NCBI RefSeq assembly: GCF_020497125.1
Contig: NC_059082.1
Span: 24,884,965-24,948,964 of the forward strand
DNA from: Mauremys mutica
Taxonomy: Eukaryota; Chordata; Testudines; Geoemydidae
Reading direction: 5' to 3'
DNA length: 64,000 nucleotides
Shown: in pieces, positions 1 through 11,225 of the stretch
Numbering within the stretch: position 1 is the first letter of the stretch
Layout of the letters: every line of letters starts with the position of its first letter
Position numbers and translations under genes: made by a program
The notes under the pieces: model-generated
Told to the model about the DNA's origin: nothing
The model's input: the letters and a program-made list of their open reading frames with translations, nothing else
The model's database searches: none

Positions 1-50
1 ATCATCTTCTATCAAAGTCACCTTCACTCCTAGTGGAGGGCCAGCTGGCG
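1..50 (-). CDS. PRTG: PRTG exon, start of FN3 domain 5 (cut by window edge)
   Basis: The acceptor is TCCCAG with exon start at 50. The first two bases complete an alanine codon, then PAGPPLGVKVTLIEDD is read up to the window edge. This is the expected N-terminal strand of the fifth FN3 module of protogenin. The remainder of this exon and the 3' exons for the membrane segment and cytoplasmic tail are not in the window. Confidence 0.92.
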
Positions 51-917
51 CTGGGAGAACAGTAACACAATATTATTAGGGTAAACACATTCATATGCAC
101 TTAAATTACTCCAAAGGAAAAAGATGTGCAGATTTTAATACCATAGCAATGTCTATAGCTAAGTTCTAAGTAGACAACTGGGCAAACGCACACCAGTGTC
201 CTCAAAAGCCACTTTCTTTTCAGTTCAAATTTAGTCTACAGCTTAGATTTTGTAAAATCAAGCTTTTAAAAAAACCTTATGATCATGATTTTCCTTTGCA
301 TTCAAATGGAGACAGTTGTTTATAAACAAATTAACATTTCCTTTAGTGTGTGTGTCACTCAAATACTGCAGCACAGATAAGGTGAAAGTGAAACTGACTT
401 TACTATCATAGTCCAAACTGACAAATGCAAATGCATAAACAAGCATCTCAAATAGTGAATAGGAAATTGGATTTTTAACATTGCTTTCGTTTTGATAGTT
501 TCAGGTTTTGATAACACAGATAAAGATTTTTTCCTCCCAAAATATATGATTTAAAAGTTGACCGTCTCCCTTTAACGTGATAATTTAAAGCTCTTATTTA
601 TGTTATTTTAATCCAAATGATATTTATGGAGGAAGCAAGTTACATTTTATACTCCAACAACTGTGGATTTTCTCTCAGAATTCGTATACATTTTCTCAGC
701 TGCAAAATGGCGAGAGTATGCAGAAATGCAGTTAGAAGGACAATCCTGACAAACAGGAGCAATAGCGAAGCAACTGGGAGACAGATGAGAGACAAAATTA
801 ACTTAACAAAAATCAAAACAGACTAGATGACAGTTTCCAGGCCCAGGCCCACTGCCTTAGAAAACTTCCTTTTTAGTACAGTACTGTTACTAGCTAACCA
901 TACCCTACTGCCCTTAC
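51..917 (-). other. PRTG intron between FN3-4 and FN3-5 exons
   Basis: An 867-bp AT-rich intron with consensus GTAAGG donor and TCCCAG acceptor. I see no repeat, RNA gene or second coding region in it. Confidence 0.8.
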
Positions 918-1045
918 CTTCTGGAAGTGTGGTATGGTAAACTACTGGACTCCAGGGACTAGACAACTGATCCACATGCAGTCGAACTGCAAACTCATAC
1001 TTGGTTTTTGGTTCTAGACCTTGAACCAACATGTGAGTTTCCGAC
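918..1045 (-). CDS. PRTG: PRTG exon, second half of FN3 domain 4
   Basis: 128-bp exon, acceptor TATAG, donor GAAG|GTAAGG, phase 2 at the 5' end and phase 1 at the 3' end. The peptide is [20 protein letters not shown], then [20 protein letters not shown] and PE. It carries the L-x-P-x-x-x-Y-x-F motif and the W-S-P strand G motif. It is nearly identical to mammalian protogenin as I remember it. Confidence 0.96.
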
Positions 1046-3119
1046 CTATACAAAAGAATTAATAAAAGATATTTAATACTAAGGGTAGCTGATGGTTTCA
1101 AATCCAGATGAGATCCCTTTGGCACTAATATGCAATTCACCCCTGTGCAGAGGACTAGGCTTGTGGACCAATTAAACCTATTCTGAGTTGTCCACCAGTG
1201 AATGTCACTCGGGGTATTTAGGGTGATGCTCATAAGTCACAGTTTATTAATCTTTAGAAGTTGGTCACCAAATTAATGAGAAATTTGGATCTGCTTTAAC
1301 TCTTTGGGGCCATATTCTGCTCTCAGTGATACCTGGGTTAATTGTAATGTTCCTGACTAGCAGTACTGACATCAGTGGAGTAACTCTGAATTTACACTGG
1401 CATTACAGAGCACAGAATCTGTCTCTGGCCATTTATTTAATCTCCCGTGTACTGTCTGCATCTTCTGTGTTCAAATTTTGCAAGCCTGTATTTGAATTTT
1501 TTTATTTTTGTCAGAAATGGGAGTTTACTGCCCTGCTGCAGTTATTTTAAGTACAAGTAACAATGTGAAAATTATACCGCATCTAATTTTAAAGTCAGAG
1601 AAATGGAGAGAAATGTATTCGTAATAAAATAAAACCTAGGTTTTAAAACAGCACTCTCCTTTCCTATACACCTGTGGAATACTTTATTATTAATTAACAC
1701 AATCAAAATACTTAGCACTGACAGAAGTTTTCATCGTCTAAGTCTTTTACAAGCATTAACAAAGCCTTACAGCACCCCTGTGAAAGCAGGTAAATATTAA
1801 CCCCATTTTACAAATGGGAAAATTGAGGCAGGGAGATTATGGCTCAAATGCCATAAGTGATCTCTAATTTTGGATGCTCATCTGGAGACATCCAGGCTAG
1901 ATTTCCAGGCATCCTGAGCACCCACAACTCCAGCTGAAGTTAAGCAGAGTTGTGGGTACTTACCACCACTGAAAAACAGCCAACATCTCACATCAGGCAC
2001 CAAAACTAAAGAAAAATTTGGGACCAAGGTCATAGAGGGGTATGTCAGAACTACAAGTAGGATTTAATCCTGCCAGTGTTGCAAAGGGCAGCCCTATCCA
2101 TGAGATCCACAAAAGCGCTGAGCACAGCTTGATCCTGCTGGTACAGATCCCTAGTTGTGCTCCGAGTGGAGTGTGTTACACATACACATCTCTAACAGAG
2201 TCCACAAGCATCTGGCTATGCAGAAGCAAGCAGAGGGAGTGTGATGCCACACCGGCTGCACACATGCAATCTAGGTGGCAGCAGGTGAATAGAGATGTCT
2301 CTCTCTCACCAAATTCCCCTACGCCTATCAGCTGCAACTATAGGGGCCATATGCACAGACATGGACTAGGCAGGGACCTGGCTATTTCTTGATGAGCACC
2401 ATGGCCTCAAACACAGGCAGCCTTAATGGAGTAGCAGCATGTTGGAAGGCTGGCCAGCCCTTGCTGTGTGCCCATCTCAACCAGCTGGAGAGGTGACCAC
2501 AGACAGACTCCCCCTCCCTGTACAGTTGCAGAGCCATGCATTCCTCTGATGCTTGTGCTGCCTCTCCATGGGAACTTGTCCCCTGCCACACAGGCAGGCT
2601 TTGGATTCTGCACCACTCCGCAGGGCTCAGTGCACTCAGTGGCACGCTGAGATCAAGCTATGTAGTTTAATTCTGGGATTAGATCACTTGACCATGTCCT
2701 ATCTTTGCCAAGTTTATCTGTAAATAGCACATCGATTTCATTAACACTCTTCCAGTCTCTCTTTTCTTTGGACAAAGAAGAGCTCAGAGATACATTAAAC
2801 TTCCATCACATCACTGACAAGCAACTCAACATTCATGTCCTCATTCCATGACCCAGCTACACTGCGGAGCAGGGCTGGAATCGAACACCTCTGCCTCAGT
2901 GAAGAGAAAGTGGCAGGGAGGAGACCTGGTTTGTCAACAAAGGTGAAGAACTACGGTGTTCTAATAGCACCTCCTAAAAATCAGAACTGGCAGAAGCCTG
3001 GGAAAAGTACCTGTCTTGCAGCTGGAGAGAAATATTACAGTAAGCGGTAATCACAGATGAGACAGTAAAGAGGAAGGATCCGGGGAACAAAGAATATTAA
3101 CTTGCAGAACTGTACATAC
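1046..3119 (-). other. PRTG intron inside FN3-4, with old repeat relics
   Basis: A 2.1-kb phase 2 intron. About 1308-1420 is an old dispersed repeat of the kind with a near-palindromic core (sense text: catattctgctctcagtgat). About 1740-1870 resembles the 3' end shared by L2/MIR elements (ccattttacaaatgggaaaa, then ttgaggca). About 2835-2910 has, on the minus strand, a Pol III B-box-like GTTCGATTCC followed by AGCCCTGC, as in degenerate tRNA-derived SINEs. The rest shows nothing recognisable. Confidence 0.55.
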
Positions 3120-3306
3120 GTTTGAAGGTAGAGCACCAAAGAGGCATTCTGCAGCCCCACAGGATTACAGCGAATGGTGTAGTTAATGACTTGTGCAGAG
3201 GTAAATGCAGGCCTTCCCCAGTGGAGGTAGATAGATGATGAAGTGTTAGCTTTGGCATATAGGTGGTGGGGTGGTGGTGGAGGAGGAACCATACGATCAC
3301 GGACAG
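3120..3306 (-). CDS. PRTG: PRTG exon, first half of FN3 domain 4
   Basis: 187-bp exon, acceptor AAACAG, donor AAAC|GTATGT, phase 1 at the 5' end and phase 2 at the 3' end. The peptide starts [20 protein letters not shown] and continues [20 protein letters not shown] and [13 protein letters not shown]. The six-proline run followed by HHLYAK is a distinctive protogenin sequence and is my strongest evidence for the gene name. N-T-S, N-Y-T and N-A-S are potential glycosylation sites. Confidence 0.96.
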
Positions 3307-3852
3307 CTGTTTAAACAAGAGAAGCAAGTTTTGTTTCATGAACTCTTTACAAATGTTGGCAGATTAAATAAATCTGGGTAGATAAGTTTGGATCCAGATC
3401 TGATATTTCCCCAAGGGTAGACGGCGCGCAGGGGTTTGGTTCAGACTGTTACATGATTTCTAGTGAAAATTAGCACCACATCAAGAAATCAGTCCCGTTA
3501 GTCTAATTAAAAATGGGTATAAAACATCAGCAGGAACAGTGGAAATATCTCTGAAAAACCATTGACGGGATGTAGGGACTAACCAGAACGACAAAGGAAG
3601 GAAGTGCTGCTTGCTATTTATCTTTCTTTTCCCAGTTGTATTTTACGTTTTATAAGTACAACAGAAGACTGTTGCTAAATGGTGCTTGGGGAGGATTTGG
3701 GGGATCTGTAGTTGTCACAAATGCTGTGATTTTTTTAAAAAAGTTTTATAAATTGATATTTTATTAGATTAAAAACACAGACACGCAGGGCTGCTATGGA
3801 TCCTGAACTGCTCGGCTGTTACTAGACTGGATAATGCAGCTTCAACACTTAC
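3307..3852 (-). other. PRTG intron between FN3-3 and FN3-4
   Basis: A 546-bp AT-rich intron, GTAAGT donor and AAACAG acceptor. Nothing else is recognised. Confidence 0.8.
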
Positions 3853-3948
3853 AGACACATCCTGGAGTACTGACTGTTTGGTCTGCCTGGTAACCTTCTT
3901 CCATGCTATTATATGCCAATAGCCTTACATGGTACTTTCTTCTGGGAT
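3853..3948 (-). CDS. PRTG: PRTG exon, second half of FN3 domain 3
   Basis: 96-bp exon, acceptor GTGCAG, donor GTCT|GTAAGT, phase 1 at both ends. The peptide begins [20 protein letters not shown] and continues [12 protein letters not shown]. With the preceding exon it completes the L-x-P-x-x-x-Y-x-V-R-L FN3 core motif. It is too short to stand out as an open reading frame. I placed it by looking for the piece linking FN3-3 to FN3-4, by its splice sites, and by its match to protogenin from memory. Confidence 0.93.
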
Positions 3949-6906
3949 CTGCACAGACAGAAAAGGAATAATTAGATTACAAACGAAGAATACAGATTTT
4001 CAAATATCTACAGAAACACTAGGATGCTGCTGTGATCCGTTTGATCCTATTACAATTCTGGTTCAAAACATGCTCACTAGAATCAGAGAGTAATTCCAAT
4101 CTTGCTCCCATTGTCCTAAACCAGCGTTATGTCATAGACTTCAGTGGAGTGGGATGAATCTCAATTTCCTTCCACGGCAGTGGCTCACTCTTGTGGCTGT
4201 AATGCTGGATTTTACTGACCATTATTCAGTGCATAGAAATAACATTCAGAATATAAAGTAGGCTATTGGAGTAGAGAGTGTAGATTAATTCCAGATACTG
4301 AGATTTGTTTCTGGAGATACAGGATGGAGTGAGATGGGACAAAGACAGGAGGGTGGGACAGGAATCAACCAAGAAACAGGCAGAAATTATATGGCCGTGG
4401 GCCTCCAGAGTTTACACAGTGAATACAATAATGCTAATTAATACATCTTCTGACTTATAACACTAGCTTTTAGGGGTTTTCTTTAAAGCTGATTCTGGCT
4501 TGCTTAATGGGTCACTGTCTACCTGATTTTTTTTTTTAAGCTGATTAGTTTTTAAAACTTCTGTTTTCTAATACAGCTCCCTTTATGTCCTAATTTAAAA
4601 AAAAAATCCTTTAAACATTTTGTTCCAAGGGTTTTTCTGCTTCCCTGGTGGGTTTTAGATGGATCTTTGGGGTAGGCCTAAGAGTAATCCTACCAAACGT
4701 GCTTAGGCCTTTTCTTTCTAGCCTTTGAAAATCTTCACCAAAGTAAACAAACTGAAAAATATAGAGAAAAAGTGTATTTTTTTCTTCTAATCTCTCAGTT
4801 TTATTAAATTTGTGTGTTATTTGCAACAAGAGTGTACATAAAGTTTTCAGATTGATTTTCAAGTTGATAAGTGTCCCTTTAAGGAGTAAATATTCTGCTG
4901 CTGCTACATAAACTCTCCATTGCTATTGCTGGAATTCTTATAGTGCTATAGCATTGGGAGATCTGTTAGGATGTTTTCCTGTGTTATTGTTCGTGGATAC
5001 AGGATCTATTTCCTTCCAAGAAGATTTAAGTTAAAACGGAATTTACAAGAGTGTGTTGGCCTTATCTGGTATTTTCTTCATCCTAAAATGTCTGCATCAT
5101 AATTTTATTCTTTCTGAAATTAAACTATCTTCTTTTCTGTTTAAACTAGTATTTAATGCAGCCCATCTCAGACAATTTGAGTGGACTTAATTCAGTGACA
5201 TTTCTTAAAACAAATATGACCCTTTGCTTAAGTTAAATCCTTAGCTCCCTCTGCAGGTCCAGTACCATCTTAACAAAATCTTGTTAACCTGAAAATTATT
5301 AAGTTATCATTACAGAAGTGTCACAATCTATATTTTGTAAAATGCTTTCATGATGGTTTTGAAATAAATGAATATATTAACTTTGGTAGATTCATATACT
5401 CAGACAATATCTAGGAGGGATTAAAGAAAAACAACAACTTTTAATGGGATTCTGTTGGGTAGGTAATGCTGCAAGTGAAGACTTTGTTTTAATTATTTTT
5501 TGTTACCAAATTTAATACAAATGATTTCATGATTTTAAGTTGTCAGTGAAAGAGTTTGTTTGGATTTAAATTCTCCCCTGCTGTGTTTAAAACAAACTTT
5601 GCAGCAAATAAGTGCATATGAGAATCAAAAAGTGAAACTGAACAATATGTTTTCACTGTCCAAGCAGAATATAATGCTACAAGTAAACAACAAACGATAA
5701 AAGGAAAATTATTTTTAAACATTCTGTCAATGTTAAATAATAAAGTGCTGTAGTAACACAGGTAAGGAATATTGTTTAATTTTTTTTAACCCGAAAATAT
5801 ATCTTTATAAATCTTTTAAGTCAAGTGCTATTAGTCCACAGACTACAATTAGAAAGGCAGATACAGATATCTAGATTGATTTCAAGGAAAAAAATAAAAG
5901 AAAATATGTCTGGATGGGTTTTAAAACTGGAAATTTCAGCAGAATGTCAAGATATCATGGTTGTCCCAAGTAACTAAAGGAAATGAGAAAAACATCTGAG
6001 CATTTGAAAAACCAAAAATGAGAGAGAGAGATGAACATCCGAAGTATCCAAAAGTTGAGATATACCAAATCCTAACTATTAAAACTTCTTGGCACTGAAA
6101 AATTAGGATAGGAATCTCATAAAAATGGGATCTAATTCTTTCCAGGGCTTCCTGCTTGGCCAGAAACACCAGCACATGATATTTAGGCTCCTCTGTTCTA
6201 GCTGAGAGATCTAAGAAAATTTTATTTTTTAACTTACATTTAGTTATAAGAACTTATTTCAACATCCCAGAGAATGATTTTTGTGGTGAGGTTTATAGGA
6301 GCTGTTTTTCATTTATTATTTGAATTGAGTTCTCCCATCCTTTCTTAGCAAAATCTGGAATTCAAATACTACTTAGCAGGCCTTTAAAGAGACACCATAT
6401 AGCCAAGTGGTATTCAACTGACCAAGTTTCACCGTCTATCCTTTTCTTTATAAGTTCCTTCAGAAGAGACCCCTGCTGCATTTCCGCAAGACACAGGATG
6501 ACAGACATGACAATCTATCATCCTGCAGAGCACCTTCAAAAACGCCTTGTGGCCTTTGAAAGTGGTCACCCAGAACTGATCATCTTCACTGTGCAATGAA
6601 GAATAGCTAAGGCCTAATATCCTGCTGAGCTGAATGAGCCTGTGAGGTCTGTTTATACTCACTGCTTTTTTCTTAACCTGAATTCCTCATTAACACTTGA
6701 TAAGACTTGGGGAGTGGAGGGAGAATTTCACTGCCAAAAGTCAATAAAGTAACTTTTAAAAAACATCTTCCCGTCATACTATTTTTAATCAGACTTTTTA
6801 AAATAAAAGCATCTGCAGTAGTCTGCATCAAGTACAAAATTTAATACAATTGCTCTTACTCTGGCATAATATGAAAAGCTTCAAAGACTGATCACATAAA
6901 AAACAT

Positions 6907-6950
<44 letters not shown>

Positions 6951-6953
6951 CAC
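6907..6953. repeat. Compound (TA)n(GA)n(CAGA)n microsatellite
   Basis: Dinucleotide TA units run into GA units and then CAGA/CACA units over about 47 bp. Confidence 0.95.
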
Positions 6954-9900
6954 AAGCAATCTTATCCTTTTTAACACGGGAAGCTCTCTGAATTGTGTTT
7001 ACTGTTTAAAAGCAAAGTTCTTTACATAACAAATCTGCTACACTTGAGACAGCATGGGTCAATTCCTAGCTAGGTTGTCTAGATTAAAAATTGAATCCAT
7101 AATCCTTGTAGAGAGTTTACTAAGCTGCCATGCATTGCTGCATTTCACAAGACTCTAGGTTTCATGGCTGAGAAAGCACATATTGGCATTATAGCCTGTT
7201 ACTACTAAAGGCTGCAGCACTATGTACTGGACTGAAACAATCTAAAAAGAGCGGAGATCAAAAAGGACAAAAGGGAAAAAAAAGATGTAAGAGGAAACAA
7301 TATAAAATCACAAATTACTCTCATAATATTGGTACAATATCCAATTCAAAGGATATCTGCAAAAGATATATTGGTCAAGACTTTACCATATGCAAAACAA
7401 AGTCATCAATACCTACAGGTCTGTTTCTAGCTCAGATAAATCAGGAAAAGGAATTTTCACAATCTATTTTATGAAGGGGAAAGAAGATATTTTTGTTTTG
7501 AAATAGCTTGTATTTAGAATATGAAAGGCATTATTTGTTGGGTTGATTTACAGGCTTGAGATATGATTTATTCCTAGGTGGCAATCCCAATACAGACTTG
7601 GCATAAACACTTTTATCTTACAGTTCATCAACTGGATCAAACAGTCTTTCCCTAAAGCCAGGCATATCCTTGGAGAGAAAACAAACTTAAGGGGCTTCCT
7701 TATCTTTATCCAGTATAGGTATCCTGAACAGTTTAAACATAAATCACTGATAAAAGATTGGTGATGGCATGCCCACCTGGGGGTCTGAGAGTCTGGAGTT
7801 TAAAATATGCCATCCATGTACATTAGACAGCAATGGGGTGGCTTCAGAACCTCATAAGTCAATGCAAAACCCACAGAGGCCATCGCTCATGCACGGAAGT
7901 AACACATCCCTGCCACAAAAGATTGTTGCTATTCAGCAACAACTGGGTTTAGGGATTCACTTAACCAACTTCACACAAAATTCAGTATCTTAATTGAATT
8001 AAAAAACTGAATAGAAAGTAAAGACATTCTTTACTGGGTGTGATATATTTGAATAGTTTGATATAATTATGAACGAATGGTTTAATCTAACTCTAGAATG
8101 TTTTCACAAGTTTTACTGTAATTGTACTTTACAGTACATAAACTAGTGCATAAACTGTGAAAACATTATAGACCAGATGCTCAGATGATATTATCTGGCA
8201 TAGCTCCAGAGGTCTCAGTGAAGTTATGCTGAGGATCTGGTCCATATATCTGGTACCAGCAATAAAATCAACATTAAAAAAAATATATACGACTTCAACC
8301 ATAAATTGTACTTTGATAGTGAGATTTCAATAAAATAAGCATCGGCAAGAGCCAATGTGTCTAAAATACATGGATTCTTTTAAAACATATTTACTTAAAT
8401 GATCCTGATAGAGATTAACCTTCTTTGCTCAAAAGTATTAATATTTAACTAGTCTTGATGTAGGACCTACAGAATCTTCTTACTAGGCTGAAAAGCTGTG
8501 CAGTTTCTGTAGGTACTTTTAGTATCTTCTGGTGAAATGATATTTTGTAATCCACATCCCTTCAATTCACCCTCCCACAAAATACCTCAGTGAGCCACTA
8601 CTACTATCTGATGTTTCTCACAGGACACTAGGGGGGAGTATTCTCTCTCTTCAGCAGCTAACAGGTTTCATACAGTAAAACTACACAGCTAAATAAGGTT
8701 AACACATTTTAAAATTATGTTTACTTAAATTTTAAATTGCATTTTGGACTTTCAATTAAAAAGCATATATTATAATCTGAAATAACAGAAAATTGTGAAA
8801 GTGGTTAAAATTTCTCATAAGAGGTCTTGGTAACAAAGTTTCACTCCTGTACTTTATCTCATGCGATTCCAAAGGTGTGGTTATACCCATGCAATTCACA
8901 GTTACTAAGCATATCTATAGCTATAGCATATTATTATTACTGCTATACATGAGTTATCAAAATCAAGTAAGGGCTATAAGAAAAATCTGATTCCAGGAAG
9001 TGGTTTTTTTCTATTAAGTTATCCATATTTATTCAGTATTTCATATAACAGAATGGTCCTGATGTCTCGGCACTGAATGGTGATGGATTATACAGGAATC
9101 CAATTAAAAAGGAGCTCTCAAGTTACAGTCCTATTTTCATGGAAAGTCAATTCATTCTCCAGGAAAATGAGGGCAACATTACTATAGAATTTTACTATGC
9201 ACAAGGAATCCAGAGAACTGCTGAGCATTGTGAAAAGTCAAGGAGACTTGACTTCTTGGCAATACTGCTACTCAAGTATTTTAGAGCCTGCCATGCTTTA
9301 TTAAGCATAACTATTTTACAATTTACTTAACTATATCTATTGACATCAGCTCTGGTTCTCGCAAATCTTTCACTTCCCTTTTAGTGAAGCCAATCAATGT
9401 CAAAATAAAAGAGTACTCTTTACAAAACGACAGTCAGCTAGGAATCCTTGTGTCCTAAGTAAGTTTTTATAACTCTTTAAAAGACTAGATTGAATGGAAA
9501 CTTTTAAAGCTACATGAAATTACCATCTAAATACTATTTAAATATACAGGGCCAAATTTTCAAACTAAGGCACCCACTTCCAAATGTACTTATTCTAAAT
9601 GGTACCAGAAATGCCCTTTATTGTACACTGGTATAAAAGTAGCCAGTCTATTAATGTAAACAAGGACTTAACCACCAATGTGCCGGAACTGAGTTACAGT
9701 GTATGTGACAGAGCACCAAATTCCTTACGATGAATAACATCACAATGTTCTTATTTAGTTCCAGAGTTTCTAAAACATTGTGGCAAATAAAGAAAAATAT
9801 ACCAGATCACCTTACATTGTCCAAAACACACTAAGCTTCTGCTGACACTCAGTGGCCTCTGAAATGAAAGTTGAAATCCTAGCTTCTGCTGGGATATGAG

Positions 9901-10713
9901 CAGTGATGAGCTGCCAAAGTCTTAAGAACCGGTTCCCTACTGGTTCTTCGGCGGCGGGTCCTTGACTCGCTCCGGGTCTTCGGTGGCGTGTCGGTGGCGG
10001 GCCCTCCGAAGACCCAGAGCGAGTCAAGGACCCGCCGCCAAAGTGCCACCGAAGACCCAGTAGAGAACCGCCCAGTGAGTACAAGCCCCCTGTCCCATCC
10101 CCCCCACCCGACCCCCACCCACGTCCTGCCCCCGACTGCCCCCCTCTCAGAACCCGCAACCCATCAACCCCCCCCCGCTCCTTCCCCCCGACCAACCTCT
10201 CCCGAGACCCACCACCCTAACTGCCCCTGAGGACCCCAACCCCTACCCAACCCCCCACATTCCCCATCCCCTGACCGCCCCCCCATAACCTCTGCCCCCT
10301 CCAACCACTCCCTGCCCCTTATCCAACCCCTCCTCCCAGCCCCAGCCCCGCCTCCTTACCATGCTGCTCAGGGCAGCGTGTATGGATGCCGTGCGGCCTG
10401 CTGGAGCTCACAGACCCATCCCCTTACCATGCTGCTCAAAGCGGCAGGAGCTGCAGAGCTGCCCAGAAGCAGTCCAGAGCGCTGGCGCCCGTGGTGCAGC
10501 ACGCTGAGGCTCTGCGCAAGGGGGGGGGAGGCAGGGGAGGGGCTTGGGGAGCCTCCCTAGCTGGGAGCTCAGGCGGGCCAGATATGGCCCGTGGGCCGGT
10601 GTAACGACAGAAAAACCTCCCTCTCCCAATTGCCCACCCCTTTAAGTACCGATTCTAAACCGGCTTCTAAACTAAACAACTGGTTCGCACGAACCAGCTC
10701 CAGATCACCACTG
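9901..10713. mobile_element. hAT-type non-autonomous element with perfect 8-bp target duplication
   Basis: An 813-bp insertion flanked by identical 8-bp direct repeats GATATGAG (9893-9900 and 10714-10721). The ends are inverted: it begins CAGTGATGAGCTG and the reverse complement of its end begins CAGTGGTGATCTGGAGCTG. CAG-type ends with an 8-bp duplication are the hAT hallmark. Inside is a GC-rich hairpin (arms 9950-9983 and 10006-10039, 33 of 34 positions paired, loop 22 nt) with a further interrupted arm outside it. About 270 bp of C-rich degenerate tandem sequence follows (10070-10340). No transposase coding is visible. The ORFs here are artefacts of the C-rich composition. Confidence 0.85.
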
Positions 10714-11160
10714 GATATGAGGAGATCACAGTAGCAGTTACTGCCATTTTACAGAAGGAAAAAGATTGCCTTTCTTTTGTAGATGTTTCCCCAAGTGATA
10801 AAAGCAACATGGAGAGAGAAAGGAATGTCTCCCCACACACAGGTTGGTTCCATCTGCTGGAGTTATACCTTGTTACTGCCAGATGGTGTCATCATGCACT
10901 TCCAATGAATACACTGCTAGAAAGAGTGGGGGTGGTGCGGAAGGAATGTTTGGATGAGAAATCAGAGGATAACAAAAAAAGCAGCTCCTGATACCTTTGC
11001 CACTGGTGAAATTATTAAATATAATCATTCCACTCAAGACTGCACAAACAGAACTCCCAGGAAAATCACTAAGAATGATTTTCTGCAACTGTCAGTTCTG
11101 TATTTTCTGTAAAACTTCAAAGATTTTCCATTATATAGATAGACCTTCCACATTATTTTT

Positions 11161-11225
11161 TATATATATATAATATGGAAGAGGGGTGTGTGTGTGTGTG
11201 TGTGTGAGAGTGAGAGAGAGAGAGA
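11161..11225. repeat. (TA)n / (TG)n / (GA)n microsatellite
   Basis: TA repeats, then after a short spacer about ten TG units and a run of GA units. Confidence 0.95.

Noticed and set aside
2868..2905. Minus-strand perfect-looking B box GTTCGATTCC
   Set aside because: No A box or tRNA fold is present around it. It is best explained as a SINE relic.
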